The notes: generated by a model from the letters alone, not told the origin. A DNA stretch of 64,000 bases from Artocarpus heterophyllus (GCA_025403435.1 CM046350.1:21453661-21517660); one strand, 5' to 3'. Shown: positions 19,093-32,283, counted from the first letter of the stretch. Numbers and translations: made by a program.

Positions 19093-19765
19093 CCGTTTGG
19101 TTTACAAATTTAATAGAAATTTAATTTCTGAGATAAAAAAAATTGCATTGTAATTTTAGCTAATGAAACAAATGGTACAAAAGATTTTGCATCCTCGTTT
19201 AAATTACTAAAGTTAAGATCATCTCTAATGTGGATGCCAACTTCAATATTATATTTGCTACCACAAAGTGTAAAAATTGTATAGTTGATGCTTTATTTTA
19301 TTTAATGCTTTAATACATAACGTTATTTTAAATCATTTTTATCTTTTGTCATAATTATTAAATTTTAGGACTTATAAAAACAAAATTAAAATAATTAAAA
19401 AAATAAGAATGTTGTAATTAATAAAGCAAAAAAAATTCAATCTACCAACCAATAAGAACAAATGTCAAATTTGTTATATACTAAATTTACCACAAAATTT
19501 AACATATAGCAAATTTAGTATTAAAAATGACATTATATTATAAAGGGTTTTGTTACACTCAAATGATAAATTTGTACTTGATACGTCAATTTAGTATTGC
19601 ATTAAAGATAGTCTAAAACGCTATATTAGTGTTGTAAATGAGATGGCATTTTTATCCACCGCATAGGTATTCCTAAAATCCTAATAATATAAGTATAAAA
19701 ATGCTAGATGGGAGTGACAATAGGTATAGGGGTCTAAATTTAACCCCAACCCCTGATAGAGGGTT

Positions 19766-19802
19766 GGGGTGGAGTGGGGCGGGGTGGGGCGGGGTGTAGG
19801 GG
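19766..19802 (+). other. Potential G-quadruplex tract
   Basis: Six GGGG runs separated by 1-5 bases (GGGGTGGAG, GGGGC, GGGGT, GGGGC, GGGGTGTA, GGGG) lie in an otherwise AT-rich region. This satisfies the usual G4 pattern. It lies close to a C-run arm (about 19743-19753), so a hairpin is an alternative structure. Confidence 0.6.
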
Positions 19803-21599
19803 AGCTTCCCTTACCGTCCCAATCCGATTGGAAGATTTTGTGTACTTTTATTATACATATATTTTTGCATAATAAGGCAGCATAAATATAAATCATTATT
19901 TTACATTTTATTATAGTTGTGTGACTCTTTAATGTAATAAATTGCTTTTAGAAGAATTATAAATTTTTTGTTTTGTTTTTTATGAAATCGTTTTGCAATA
20001 CATAAACGACTTGCAATGCCAAACTATTTTGCAATATTATTTCCCACAAATCTTTATACATATGATTTTCCTATATCCATAAAAAGAAAAAAAAAATCTG
20101 ATTCCTATGGTTTAGTGTGTGTGTGGTATTCTTTTTATATTGTTTACTGAGTACATATGGTAATCCTCGTATAATGTTATTTCAACCAAAAAAAAACGCT
20201 CGATTATAATGTAAACGTGCTACCCACAAACGGCATTTACCATAAAAGAATAAAAAAATAAAAGCACCTTTTTTTATAGTGAAAAAATGTATAACGTTAT
20301 GCATACATACATACATATATATATATATAACGTTATTTATGTTACGTTATATATACATTTATATAATTTAAAAGTTAATTTTGCAATAAAGTAAAAAATA
20401 GAGGGGCAAAGTTGCAATAAAATGTAAATAATGGTTGACAGCTATGTTCTTTTGTTGTTGGAAAGTGAGAAGAAGGTAGAAAGTGACAAAAAGAGTAACC
20501 TTAGCAATTTTCATATATATTATATGAAGTTTAATTTTGAACATGGATGTATAAAAAAAAAAAAAGGAAAACTCCTTCAAAAAAGAAAAAAAATTCTTAA
20601 CCTTAAATTTTTATTTTATAAATAATAATTTTATCCTAACTTCATAGTGCACTACAAGTATAAATATTTTTATTGTTTTAAATATTTGGTTTGCTTTGCG
20701 AATTTATTTTTTTTTTTTTTAAAAAGGCAAATTTAGTTTTCAGATTGTTGAAGTGTGGATTTTGTTTTTATTTATATTTATGAGAAATTGGTAATTGCAC
20801 TATTAGTTTTTACAATTAATTAAGTGGAATTTTCTTTGAGTTTTAGTGATGTTATTAGATTTTTTATATTTAAACGGTAAATAAATACGGTGTCAAATTA
20901 TGTATCTTGATTGGGGAAAGCTTACCCGCTCTCTTATCATCCCTAATTGTAAAAAAGTTTAATATTACCTTTAGAAAATAATTTTATAATGAGAAACTTA
21001 TCACAAAGGTGGAAGGCCCATCTTAATGTAATTTTTTCTATAAATAATTTTATTCATTCTTTTTCTAAAAAGTAATGGTACAATCCATAAATTTTAGAGT
21101 TAAAAATATGAACAAAGAATAAATTAAATCTATGTTTGAATACATATTAGAAACATGAATTTAAGGGGAAATGTGGTTCAAATCTAAAATTGGAGAAATT
21201 TTCACTGTTGCTTAAGGTTGGGCGAGGGGTAAATCTTGATTTTAGGTACTTTTTTGGCTACTCTGAACAAACTCCTAGATCCGAATTTGTGTCCAAGTTG
21301 ATGTCATGAAACACAAGTTTGATTTGAGTTCATAGTTCAAATTGTCAAAAAACGTGTAAATTAAGCTTTAATCACAAATTTAAAATTTTCACTATTAAAT
21401 CTTCAATCTCTAAGTAAAAATAAAATTTATAGGCTTATATCCAATGTTTCAATACAACTTCATTAGTTTACTAAAATCATAATATGTAAAATGAATAGGA
21501 TGGTCAAGCAGTGGTGAGTTTATTGTTAAAAGTTAAGAGTATTGGTTTTCTTTTTTAAGGTTTTAAATGTGAAGATTTGCACTTGTCAATTTAGTATTC

Positions 21600-22210
21600 A
21601 ATTTAGAATATCTAAACCCCTAGCCATTGGACAAACATTTCTATTAGCTTTTGGAATGCTAACAACAATCCTTGGACTGGATTCTGGCATCGGCCTTGGG
21701 CTGGCTGCGTGGTCTTTGTTAGAGTTGGAACGACGTCCTGGTGTGGAGGTCTTGGGTAACATCTAGCTGGTAAGGGTTGCATTAGCACTTAAGGCTAAGA
21801 AGGGGTGGTCTTTTAGGGTTCATGGCAGGGGCTGGGGTTGAGATTATTGTTAGGTCGTGGCAAGAGGGGCTGGGTAGGGCAGATTTGGGCTTTTTTGGTC
21901 GTGGGGTGTGGAATGGTGGCTCCTTAAGTGAGGTCTGAACTTGGGTGGTTGGCCTTTTTCTCTGGTGATGGCTCTGCTCTTGGAGCTTGGTGGCTAGATT
22001 TGGTATCTCATGATGGCAGGTTTTTGTTTGCTAGGGTACCTAGTAGCCATGGTTGGAGATGTCTTGTTGGTTGTGTTGGTGGTGGTTTACAATGGGTTCT
22101 GAATTGGCATGGTGGTGGTGGGTTGGACCTTGCCTCTCGTTTGTTTTGGCTATCGGCATCAATTGCTAGTTTGATTATAGTGTTTTTGTAGTCGTTTTTC
22201 AATAAAGGCA
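21600..22210 (+). other. G/T-rich island of unknown origin
   Basis: GC and G content rise markedly here, with repeated TTGG and GGTGGTGG words and overlapping open stretches (for example 21542-21766, 21928-22191). The conceptual peptides are Gly/Leu/Trp-rich without a recognisable domain. An AATAAA at about 22201 follows. It could be a captured gene fragment or the body of a decayed non-LTR element. I do not call a gene. Confidence 0.35.
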
Positions 22211-22371
22211 TGGATGTTTTCCTCCCATTTGGTGCTTGCTTTATTGTTTTGTTCTTTGGTTAGCTTGTTTTAATTTTTTGGTTGTCATTGGTTTCTTTAT
22301 CCCTCAAGAGTTTGCTCTTTGCAGGGTGTGATTTGTTTTTGCTTTATGGTTGTGGCTTTTGTGATAGGAGA

Positions 22372-22990
22372 ATTTTCATACATGTGATCTTTTAAGACTT
22401 ACTTTTTATAAATGTCACATATGTTTATTTGTGTCATAACCTAAAATTAAATATAAATGATAATGTGGCATTATTTTTTTTAAGTGTGGTATAAATAAAC
22501 ACAACCTTTAAAAGTATGGCATAACATGTTATTTTCTCTTTGTGCTACATTGTCGTGACCCATGTTTATTTCGGATATTCCTATCGCTTGTTGTGTGCCT
22601 AATTAAATAGCGTAATGTGTGCTTGTTTCTATGTGTGGAGGTGCTTCCTTTTTTTTTTTTTTTTGGGGGCCTTTGATATGCGTTTTTACTCTTCGGCTTG
22701 AGCGTATTAGAGCATAATTGTACTAGTAGAACTGGACTATATTAAGGATTATGCCTTATATCCTAAGGTTTGTCACATTTGTATTTCTTCCTCATTGGAA
22801 TGAAATTTTTTCTTTCAAAAAAGGAGGAATTTTTGCAAATGCCATCTTTTAAGATTTACTTTAAATGGCATGTATTTTTATTTGTGGCATTACTTAACAT
22901 ATAATATAAATGATTGTATGGTATAACTTTTTCTAAGTATGCCATGAATAAAACTTTTAAAAGTATGACACAACATGTAATTTTCTAAAA
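22372..22990. repeat. Two diverged direct repeats of about 165 bp around a 290-bp spacer
   Basis: 22372-22540 and 22828-22990 share, in the same order, ATCTTTTAAGA(C/T)TTACTTT, TTTATTTGTG, AATATAAATGAT and TTTAAAAGTATG, ending ACATGT(T/A)ATTTTCT. Such a pair could be the ends of a small element or an old tandem duplication. The spacer (T-run, then GGGGG) holds no gene. Confidence 0.6.
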
Positions 22991-25900
22991 GAAAAAATAG
23001 TAGCACAACTATACCTCCTTTTCTTCATATAAATATGTAACGCCCTTTTCTTCCGCGCATAAATGCATTCTTGTAATGTAATAAATATGAAGTAAATTGT
23101 ACTATTGCATCTCAAACTATTATTCGCTTTTTGTATAATGGACCTGCGAACTATCAATCTTGGCAAAATACACTCTGAATTTTAAAATCATTAATAATTG
23201 AGGTCCTAATAACTAGTAAGCATTAAAAAATAAGGACAATTTTGATCACAGAATTTGCACAGTGAGTTTATTTAAAGGTAGAGCTTGTCGTCTTAAGGAA
23301 AAAAAAATTGAAGTTCAACATATAAAAAAGAGTACTTAACAAAAATTAAAAGGAGCTATTGGATCTCAATTGCCAATTATTTCAAAATTCATGATGCATT
23401 ATGTCAAGATTAAAAGTTTAAGGTGTATTATTTAAAAAGTGAATAATTTAAGATGCAACAATATAACGTACCCATAAATACAAGTATTTTTTATTTTTTT
23501 CCCAAAATCTTCGACAATTCCTTGTAGGAGTGCTAATACTGCCGCAGGCTAGTTCTTACATCTATTTGATTATTGGGTCATGCATCTCACGTTCTTCATC
23601 CAAGGTTGATAATATTATAGATAACTACCAGAACAATCCAAGTTCACAAATTCCATTTATAAGGTGTTTGGCATGGTAGTTAAAACCGGTGGTTAGAATT
23701 ATGAACACTATAACATATGAAAGCTTTATATTGTAGCAGTTTTTACTATAGCATGTGAGAGCTTTACATTGTTCTTAATTAAAAAGTTAGTTAGAACTCA
23801 CTAACTAATGCCAAACAGACTTTTATTCCAAGCAAGAAATAAATAAATAGACAAAAAAAATCTCACAAACTATTTCGTCTCTGTTATCTGATTATTTTTT
23901 GGGCTCCACCACCCTAGTCACGCCAAAACCTTTTAGGCTTGGGTAGGGATCTTTTGATAAATGGCCTTTTAAAAAAAAAAAAATTGGACAAACGACTTCT
24001 TTTTTTTTTGGCATAAAAAATGAAGCCTCTTGGGCAGAAAAACTATTTCAATTTTTATTTTTTCCATCATGTTGAGGTTTCTTTTCTTGCTCAGTGTGTT
24101 TTTGTTTCATCTTTTCAGAAAAAAAGACTATAGCAATTTTTTTGCCCAAAAGACTTGATTTTTATGCAAAAAAAAAAAAGATCATTTCTTTAATTAAATT
24201 TTTTGGGTGCCCTTTTCTCAAATTCTTCCATCAATTTCCCAATCTCCACTCCTTTGTTTGTCTCGTATATCAATTCAATCGCGGTGGCTTTTACAAGTAA
24301 TTATATCCTTTATAAGTTTCCAATCAAACTCTCAATTTTTTTTATTGCATGGACGTCCCATTAAAGGAAAAAAAAAATTCAGTTACCTTTATTACTTGGA
24401 GGAGAGTTCTATCTCAAATTCCTCTTTGACGTTAGTATCAGTTGACGTGTTCAAATTTATTTTCCAATGACAGTACTCTTTTTTTTTTTTTTTTCTGTCT
24501 CCATTATGAAAATGAATACGAAAATTAGTCATAAAAAATTAAAATAGAATGTAATATTTAATGATTCATAATTTAATAAAAAATTACAATAAAAAATGCT
24601 TTACACTTATGAACGAGAGAGTCAATGTCAATATTTATTTTCCATTATGAAAAGCTGAAATGAAGGATAAAAAAAGTCTTTGACAATTAAATCCATAATA
24701 GCAAAAACGAAAGGAGAAAGAAATAAAAGTAATCTGAAATTTACATATGAGGAGGAAGGAAAATCATATAAACCAAAAGGTGGCTAAATCTCACCAATAT
24801 AATCCAACTAATTGCAAGGTAATTAATTGTGAAAAAACTTAACAACAATGGAAACAAAATGAAACGATATGTCACACGATTAATTATGCTAATTGATTGC
24901 ACAAAAAGTCAACACTATGACTAAAATGTGGAACAAATATAAAAACAAAAAACTTTTTTAATTTTACATATTAAAATTTGATATTATTGTAATATTGTAT
25001 GTATATCGATATTTTTAGACTCAAAACTTTTAAAATAAACAATTTGTGTAATTACTTCTTAAATCTAACAGCAATGCACTTCCTAGTGGCTACCTAAACC
25101 CACAAATCGAGGGATGTCAGAGAGCACTTTCCTTTTTGTCACTATCATGAATATAAATATCATGTGATGATATGTAGCCAACGGAAAGGCATTTAGTAAA
25201 AAAATAATTAAACAATATCTTTTCCATTGCGGACAACTATTATGAGATCCTTGTCGACTAATTCTATTATTTTAATTTTTTTGTCATATGTGACAGTGAT
25301 ATATATAAATTAGGCAGGGATTAATTTATATATGATGTGTTATAAAATATTAACAAAAAAAAAAACTCATGAATTATGATCTTTAAATATAAATGACACA
25401 ATATTATACAAATGATATAATTGTTGAACAGTTCTATGAAATCTTAGCCTGTTATCTTATCGTGATGCAACCATATAAAAGTGAAAGAGTAGATTATTTA
25501 TTTTAAAATTTGTTTTAAACTTTTTTCAGTTAATATTTTTGACAATTAAAATTTTAAATTTATCTTCTAAATTTAAAGTAGTTTTAGACATAATAAAGTT
25601 ATCAAAATACATTTATATTATGTACCAAATCTTAATTTTGTAGCAAGGGTTTTTAAAAAGGAGTTTTTTTTATAAATATTTTAAAGTTTGGGGGAATGCA
25701 TATTATATTTTGAAGTTTAGGGGATATAATATTAGAAGGGCTATAGCAGGGGAATTTTTATAATTAATCTTTATAAAAATATAAATTGGTTTTGAATTAG
25801 GATTTTCTCCTAATCCGATATGATAGGTTAAATTACGGATTGAATATTTCGTATAATCTATGTAATTCGTGAATTCGAATAAGATTTTTTAATAAATTTA

Positions 25901-26300
25901 TAAACCTATATTTTTATGGTAGTGTGTCCAAAGTTTATATGCTTAAGAAAAAAAAAGTTAACCCAATTACAAAGATTAACATTATTATCATGTCTAAAGT
26001 TTATTTAAGTTTGTTAGTTGTAATGTTGTTTCTTATCAAAGACTTGCATTCTATTAGGTTGTAATATGTTGGATCTTATAAAATTAGGTTATATTATACT
26101 ATGTTAATCTTAATTGCTAGTTTTTAAATAAATTAAAAGACTCAATCCGTAAATCCACAAAATCTAAATTTTCCAGATTAGATTGGGGTATTCACCTATT
26201 GGTTTCGGATTGAAAAAATTTCAATCCGATATGTACGGATTGAATTAGGGATTAACCCTCGATCTGTATGATTTGATTTGTGAACACCTCTAATGAATAC
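22991..26300. other. AT-rich intergenic DNA with MITE remnants
   Basis: No gene is supported. One MITE family member lies at 23661-23820. At 25790-26300 there is a repeat-like stretch with several CCGATATG / CGGATTGAAT words that ends GTGAACACCTCTA, which resembles a hAT-type terminus; its other end was not found. Confidence 0.55.
23661..23820. repeat. MITE-like repeat, member C, with terminal inverted repeats
   Basis: It starts GGTGTTTGGCATGGTAGTT and ends ACTAATGCCAAACA, giving inverted TGTTTGGCAT termini. The internal words (TGTAGCAGTTTT, AGCATGTGAGAGCTTTA) are the reverse complement of the family core seen at 32103-32283, so it is inserted in the opposite orientation. hAT-type by terminus style. 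No clear target duplication. Confidence 0.7.
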
Positions 26301-26979
26301 TTACCAAAGTGTAGTGGGATTGAGCTTTCCCCCCATAGAACCACAGGAATTTGGGATTGAAGGCATCTAGGTACTCAAGACCAATGACACTTGTTTCATT
26401 TTATTGCTTAAAAAGAGGTTTCTTTAGCTGCCCACACTGGGCTCGTTGAGACCTCCTTGCCATCTTCGGTGATCATACCTAGTTGACGTGGTAACGGACC
26501 GGTAACCTCTGAGTCGTGATGGTCTAGCGTGCTACTAACAGTATACTCCTGTACTACCGCATATAATTCATCGAATTACTTTAAGTGTCCCACTTATCAC
26601 TGAAAGTTTCAGCCCTGACAGTTTCAGTGACTAGACTACCATGCTACTGATGGTGGTCTATAGTGCTACTCATGGTTATTTTTCCACGACCACCAATAGT
26701 TTCTAAATACTACACTAAAAAATCACCCAAAAAAAAAAAAAAAACCCCTCATCAACCGATAGCAGGCAGAGCATTATTACTTAACTGGAATATAGACACT
26801 GGGTATTTCGTCCTTGTCTTTGGTATTAGCAGGTGATACAAAATTCCAATTGACACTTTCAGTACCTTGAATTAGAAATGTCTTGGATCGAAGCATGAAG
26901 GCTTACAAGGATAAAAGTGCAGGATAACTCGATTAAATCTAAAGGAAAAAGAAAAAAAAAACTTCTAATTTTTGCTGAT

Positions 26980-27010
<31 letters not shown>

Positions 27011-27904
27011 TATATTTATTTATATATATTCAAAAAAACTCAATTCATCGATATATATGCTGCCAAGTGTTTCTTTTTTCTTTTTAAATTTCATTAATGG
27101 ACTTTAATTCATTATCCATTACAACAGCAATGCAAGGGTAAAATAATTTCCGTTTCCAATACCAAGAGAAAATAAAAAGTAAAAATAAAAGACTCAATAA
27201 GAGACATCGGTGGGCTTTGGCGATTTTTTTTTTCCAGTGGGGCACTATAAAATAAATACTAGAAATAGTATTTTATTAAATGGATACATAGTTATATGTT
27301 TTTATGATTTAGTTAAGCATGATTATAATTTTTTTTTTTAAATGGGAGCATAACAACATCATTCAAGTATTAGTGGGGGCAAAATTATAAATTTTATACA
27401 AAATGTGGGTAAATCTAATTATTTTTAAAAACTTTTTGGGCTAAATTACAATTTTTAAAAATTTGGCACTTTCCTCTGCCATTGTTGATAAGGACAACTA
27501 ACATTCACAATTTTTGTGGTTGCAATTAAAACATAACGGCAAATTCACGTCACATTCTATATTGAGGTTTAGAGTTTCAACCTCTCACTCAAAAAAAAAA
27601 AAAAAAAAATAATAATAATAATAAAGCACTCAGATTTTCCGGTTAAAAAAAATTCACATTCCGTATGATTTAGAATAAAAGAAAAATCACGTTTCCTCTG
27701 AACACTACTAACACTGATAATTTAGGAATTAGATTACGCCTCTAGAAACCCTCCTTAAACGTAAAATTAAATCTTCAAATTATAGCAAGATCCAAGAGAA
27801 TGTGCCGTTGGATATATATGTCATAGAATACTGGATTTTGTAGTCTTTTAGATTCTCCGTTGTAGTGATTTTTTTTATCAAAACGTTCTTGGATTGCTTT
27901 TTTT

Positions 27905-27938
<34 letters not shown>

Positions 27939-28540
27939 TCTCAGTCAACAAATGATTTTGACACAAAAATGATTAAAATACAATTAAGAGAATATAAAAA
28001 ATCTTAAGAATTCCAAAAAAAAAAAAGAAAAAAAACGTTTAACCAAAACACGAGATCGAGAATATTAAAAGGCTAAATAAGAGGAAAAATGTGGGTCTTG
28101 TAGCCATGTAGAGAGATGTAGGGACGACATTGTTGTTACTGTTGTCACTAAGATCAAGACGGATGTGGAGATGTTCGATAGTTTCATGGGGAGGGTTGCT
28201 AGATCGGGAGGGGATGCCATCACATTTGTCTAGCATGTTGGACATCATTGGTTATTGCCATCTCCAGATTCTTGTGCCCTTCTTGACGATTGCTGTCCAT
28301 GCCCTCTTGCACTCTTCCTACACGATTGTCCTCCCTAAGCCCATGCGCCTTCATTAACAATTGACATCGGTTCCCTACATTGATACGCCCTCGCTGACTA
28401 TGATTCCTATGCAACTGTTATATCACATTGTTAAAGAGTCAAAGTCAATTTTTCACGTCTTCAATTTAAAGCAATTGAGCCTTAATTCTCCGATTAAAGT
28501 TTAGCGTCTTAGTGGCAGGAAAACCCCAGCAAGGGCATAG
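26301..28540. other. Intergenic DNA with microsatellites
   Basis: 26400-26700 is less AT-rich and repeats words such as GTGCTACT and ATGGTCTA, but no conserved protein reading was found. Microsatellites: (TA)n at about 26995-27016, A-runs with (AAT)n near 27590-27625, (AT)n at about 27910-27938. No gene is supported. Confidence 0.5.
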
Positions 28541-28740
28541 TGTAACATTTTTGTTGAGGAAAAGCCCCAACAAAGAGGGGATAGCTCAACGTGCAATACC
28601 AAGCTCTGACATAGAGGTGATAGCTCAATATTTTTCTTGAGGAACAACTAAACCTTGGCCTAGAAGGGACAAGTCTACATTTTTTGTTGAGAAACAATCA
28701 GCCCCGACAAAGAGGGATAGCTCAATATTTTTGTTAAGGA
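28540..28740. repeat. Imperfect tandem repeat (about 65-70 bp units)
   Basis: Three degenerate units share GTTGAGGAAAAGCCCC or a variant, AACAAAGAGG, then GATAGCTCAA, near 28550, 28630 and 28690. The function is unknown. Confidence 0.55.
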
Positions 28741-29184
28741 ATCATCAAATCTAGCAATACAACTTGAACCATGAAGAAATACAATCAAAGACTGTTCTCC
28801 ACTACTCTCTAAAAGGGACAGGGCAACCGCCCATGACCACGACGACATTTGGTGTCCTCATATTAAGGCATGAGGGACACAACTCCAAGTGGAGGAGAGA
28901 GAAGCGGGAAGGATATGATTGAGGGGATGCCATGAAATAATTAACCACATCGACACATTATAAATAGGAAGCTAGAGGACTCGAAAGGGGTCCAAGCACT
29001 TAGAATTTTAGGTTATAATTATGTCAAAATTGCTCAAAAAGAGAATTGGTGAGATTGAGTTTGTACCAAACTTCTTCAGTAGCGAAGAAAAACCCAATGG
29101 ACGTAGGCTATTCTTAGTCAAACCACATCGACACATATCAGCCTCCAATGACGTTGCCGGTGCTACTAATGTTTGGCAATATCG

Positions 29185-29500
29185 CCGGTAATTTTTTATA
29201 TGCCTAGAAATACTGTATTTGCACATTAATACAATATTATCAACTTAATATTGTATTTTCTGATCACTGGTGGCCCAGCAAAATCGTTAGTAAATTTTTG
29301 TATTTACACATACAGTATTACTAAGTTTATATTGTGTTTTTCAACCACCGGTAGTCCGATCACCTGTGAATTTTTGTGTTTACATGCTAATACAATATTA
29401 CCAAGTTATTCTACTATTTTTTAGCCGTTGACAGTCCTACAAAGGCGCTGGTGAATTTTGGTATTTACATGCTAATTTAACATTACCAAGTTAATAATAT
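29185..29500. repeat. Degenerate tandem array, about four units of 75-95 bp
   Basis: Each unit runs GGTGAATTTTTG, TTTACATGCTAA, TACAATATTACCAAGTTAAT, then a C/G-richer segment (ACCACCGGTAGTCC and variants). Starts of the TTTACA word are near 29216, 29304, 29379 and 29464. The GC-rich box CCGGTGGTCC is partly palindromic. No coding reading. Confidence 0.65.
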
Positions 29501-30431
29501 ATATCCCGGCAGCGGGCATCATGGAAAGAGAGTGAGAAATATAAAGAAGAAAGTGACGAGAATATTTTGAGATTTTTGTTTTTAATTTCTCATGAGATAT
29601 TACTCAATTTTTCATGATATGCTATTTATTGTACATTTTAAAACTATATGACATTTTATTTAAATTTTAATCTAAATATGTTATTTTACTCTTTCTCTCT
29701 TAATCTTTCAATCGAAAAAAGTTGACCTTAGTTTTAGTGTTGTAATATAACACAAAGAACACTCTTATTGGGCCTGACAAGGCAACAGTCCGAGCTTCTC
29801 ATTCAAGATAGACCCCACTCGATGGGTCTCATGTGGGGTCCATAAGATGAGGCCTACCCCATGAGTGCCCAAGATGTAGCCACTTGGGCCCAAAAAAAAT
29901 TTCCTATAACAAATATTATGATTTTGGTATGGTCAGCCATGGAAATGTCAAATATGTACTTGTGAATAGGTGCCACGGCCCTTGGCATCCAAATCACACC
30001 GCAAGTACTAAACACCAATGCACATTTTTACATCTCCTAAACGCTTAAAAGAATCAACAAGAGATACAATTTTTACTATTATTTGATTTTAATTTGAGGG
30101 TAAGAGATCTCAATATAAAAAGTAAAAATAAAATTGCAATCAGATAAAATGCACGAACACAATATAAACCATTCTCACATGACAAATCTGCAGGTAAAAA
30201 CATTTACATTAATTATGCTACAAACTCTACTTCTGGTAATGTTATGCACTATTAACATTTTTTGTCCTTCTAAAAATATATAAATGTCATCCAATCTCTT
30301 GATCTTTTTGTTTAAAAAGAAATTTTTAGCCTATCAATAAGATAGAAATAATGTGACATAATTCTACTAAAAAAAAATAAACTCAGTTTCATTTCCGCTA
30401 TCATAATTCTGACGCTGCATATAGATTGACA
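29501..30431. other. Intergenic DNA
   Basis: AT-rich except for 29760-29960, which has a GC-richer stretch (GGGCCTGACAAGG, CCCCATGAG) without a protein reading. Nothing else recognised. Confidence 0.5.
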
Positions 30432-30436
30432 TAGTA

Positions 30437-32071
30437 TGTAAAGACCCGAAATTAATATAATGTTATTATAATGTAAAATGATGAATTAGTGTACCATAAC
30501 TAATGTTTTAAAATTAGTTTGATCATTTAATAAAATTTTGGATGTAAAGTTGTTTTGGTTATCTTAATGACTTTTAATTGTTTTTAATTATTTTAAATCC
30601 TATTTGAATCTTTGGGACACAAAAATTTGTAAAATGTCAGATATATTCCATTTTACAAAACCGTGGGCGGTACATAGTTTTCACGTAGTAAAACCGTCCA
30701 TTATTTCTCTCTATTTATTCTCTCTCATCTCCCTCTCTTTGATTCACTCTCTCTCTCTCTTTCTCTCTCTCCCCGTGAGTCTCTCTCTCTCACTCTCCCT
30801 CTCATGCTCATCTCTCTCTCTCGGCCTCCCTCTTTCTCTCTCAATTTTTCCTCAAAATTTTGAAAGAAAATTTGAAAGCAAGCTTCGAGTTTGCAAGCAA
30901 GAAGCTCGGGAACGTGATTTGGCAACCAAAAACGTGAATTGAAGCTTGGATTTGAGGTTAGTTTTGAAATTCCTAAACTTTTTCAAATTTTCAATTTTCC
31001 GTGCATTTTTGAAATCTAAGTTTGTTTGAGCTTAGAAAACCCTTGATTTGAGTTAAAGGAATTTAGAACACCCAAAATCTAAGTTTTGTTTGAAGAAAAA
31101 TGGATTCAATTCAATATTTTTATTTTTCCTCATTTTTCTCTATTTTCGGATTTCTACCCCTTCTTTGGTAGCCTAATTTTTAAATGATTTGACCTTGAAA
31201 AGTATTTTTATCAAAATATTTTCAAGGATGAATTAAAAAGGGAATTTTATCGGTTGTTTTATAAACTGTGGATTGAGATGAATTTTAAAATGAACTCCAT
31301 AATGAATGTAAATGATAATACTCAGTAAATGGGTTTTGAATAATGATGAAAATGAACATAAGGGCATGATGCCATATCAGAGATCGAATCGTGTAGCGAT
31401 CGACCTTAGAGGCAAGTCCTGAAACCCAGCTGGGCTACTACGGTGGTGATATTCATATGGTTTGCCTAGGAAAAGAAAATGATGAGATTTCTGGTCGATC
31501 AAATAAACTGTTTTGGGTAAGAACGGCTTTACTTAAATTTATTTATTCAAGCTTCCTTTTAAATAATCTCTTGAATAGTGAGATTTCTTTTTAAATTAAA
31601 TGATTTCTTAAAATATAGTCCTACTGAGCCTTTCGCTTAAATTTTACTTGTTTTCAAACTTCCCCCTCTAGGTGGATTTCCTCTTAGGTTCAGAGAGTAC
31701 TCAACAGACAGAACTCAAGAGCAGTAGAATGGCTAGTAGATTATTTGTAATAATTGAACAAGGCATGTAATGTTTTATCTTTCTTTGTGCTTGGACTGTG
31801 GTTGTATTATTATATTGTCAATACAATGTGTGCGCACAAGTTGTTGGTCAGTGGAACCCATACTCACTATATATATTATTTTATTTCCTACTTAATGATT
31901 TGCTTAATGATTTTATCTGTTTAATGATTATGAATTCTTTTACAAAATGGTTTTTAAATCTTTCATACTTTTATGTTTAATTTAACCCTTAAACTCATGT
32001 TTTTAACTCAATTTTTATTTAATTAAATTAAATCAACTGCCACGTCACCTCCTGTACTCCGGGGCATGATA
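30437..32071 (+). mobile_element. Solo LTR (1635 bp) with TAGTA target duplication
   Basis: It starts TGTAAAGACCCGAAATT, a common start of plant Ty3/gypsy LTRs, and ends GGGGCATGATA, where the final CA has probably become TA. It is flanked by TAGTA on both sides (30432-30436 and 32072-32076). Inside are a CT-rich tract (30705-30845), which is low-complexity rather than coding, a block near 31380-31480 (GATCGAATCGTG..AAACCCAGCTGG) and a splice-like CCCCCTCTAGGTGG segment near 31663, features seen in long plant LTRs. Orientation is inferred from the TGTAAAGACCC start. Confidence 0.75.
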
Positions 32072-32102
32072 TAGTACCAACTTAACCTACAGGGAGATTA
32101 AC

Positions 32103-32283
32103 TGTCTGTTTGGCAATGGTTCCCACCACACAGTTTCCACCACAAACTCAGTTATAAATAGTATAAAACTCTTACATGTTACAGTAATAATAAAAAAATT
32201 GCTACAGTGTAAAGCTCTCACATGCTACACTAAAAGTGATTCTAATCACAGGTTCTCACCACCCTTCCAAACACCCTATAAGC
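32103..32283. repeat. MITE-like repeat, member D (best-preserved copy)
   Basis: Runs from CTGTCTGTTTGGCAATGG to CCTTCCAAACACCCTATA with inverted TGTTTGG ends. Core words: ACTCAGTTATAAATAGTA, AAACTCTTACATG, TTGCTACAGTGTAAAGCTC, ACATGCTACAC. Directly follows the solo LTR. Nonautonomous, no coding capacity. Confidence 0.75.

Larger units (their letters stand above)
18790..21540. other. AT-rich intergenic DNA
   Basis: No gene seen. It contains a 74-bp tandem duplication (18945-19092), a G-run cluster (19766-19802), (TA)n and CATACATA runs near 20300-20350, and MITE-like debris around 19100-19620. Open stretches are low-complexity. Confidence 0.6.

Noticed and set aside
21542..22191. Two Gly/Trp-rich readings considered as a gene
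   Set aside because: No domain, no matching splice structure, and repetitive GGT/TTG wording; kept only as an island of unknown origin.
28039..28414. Overlapping readings on both strands that could suggest a gene
   Set aside because: Readings on both strands with no domain, no clear splice sites and no conserved composition.
30604..30942. 112-codon open reading rich in Ser and Leu
   Set aside because: It is a CT microsatellite tract within the solo LTR 30437-32071; the reading is a composition artefact.
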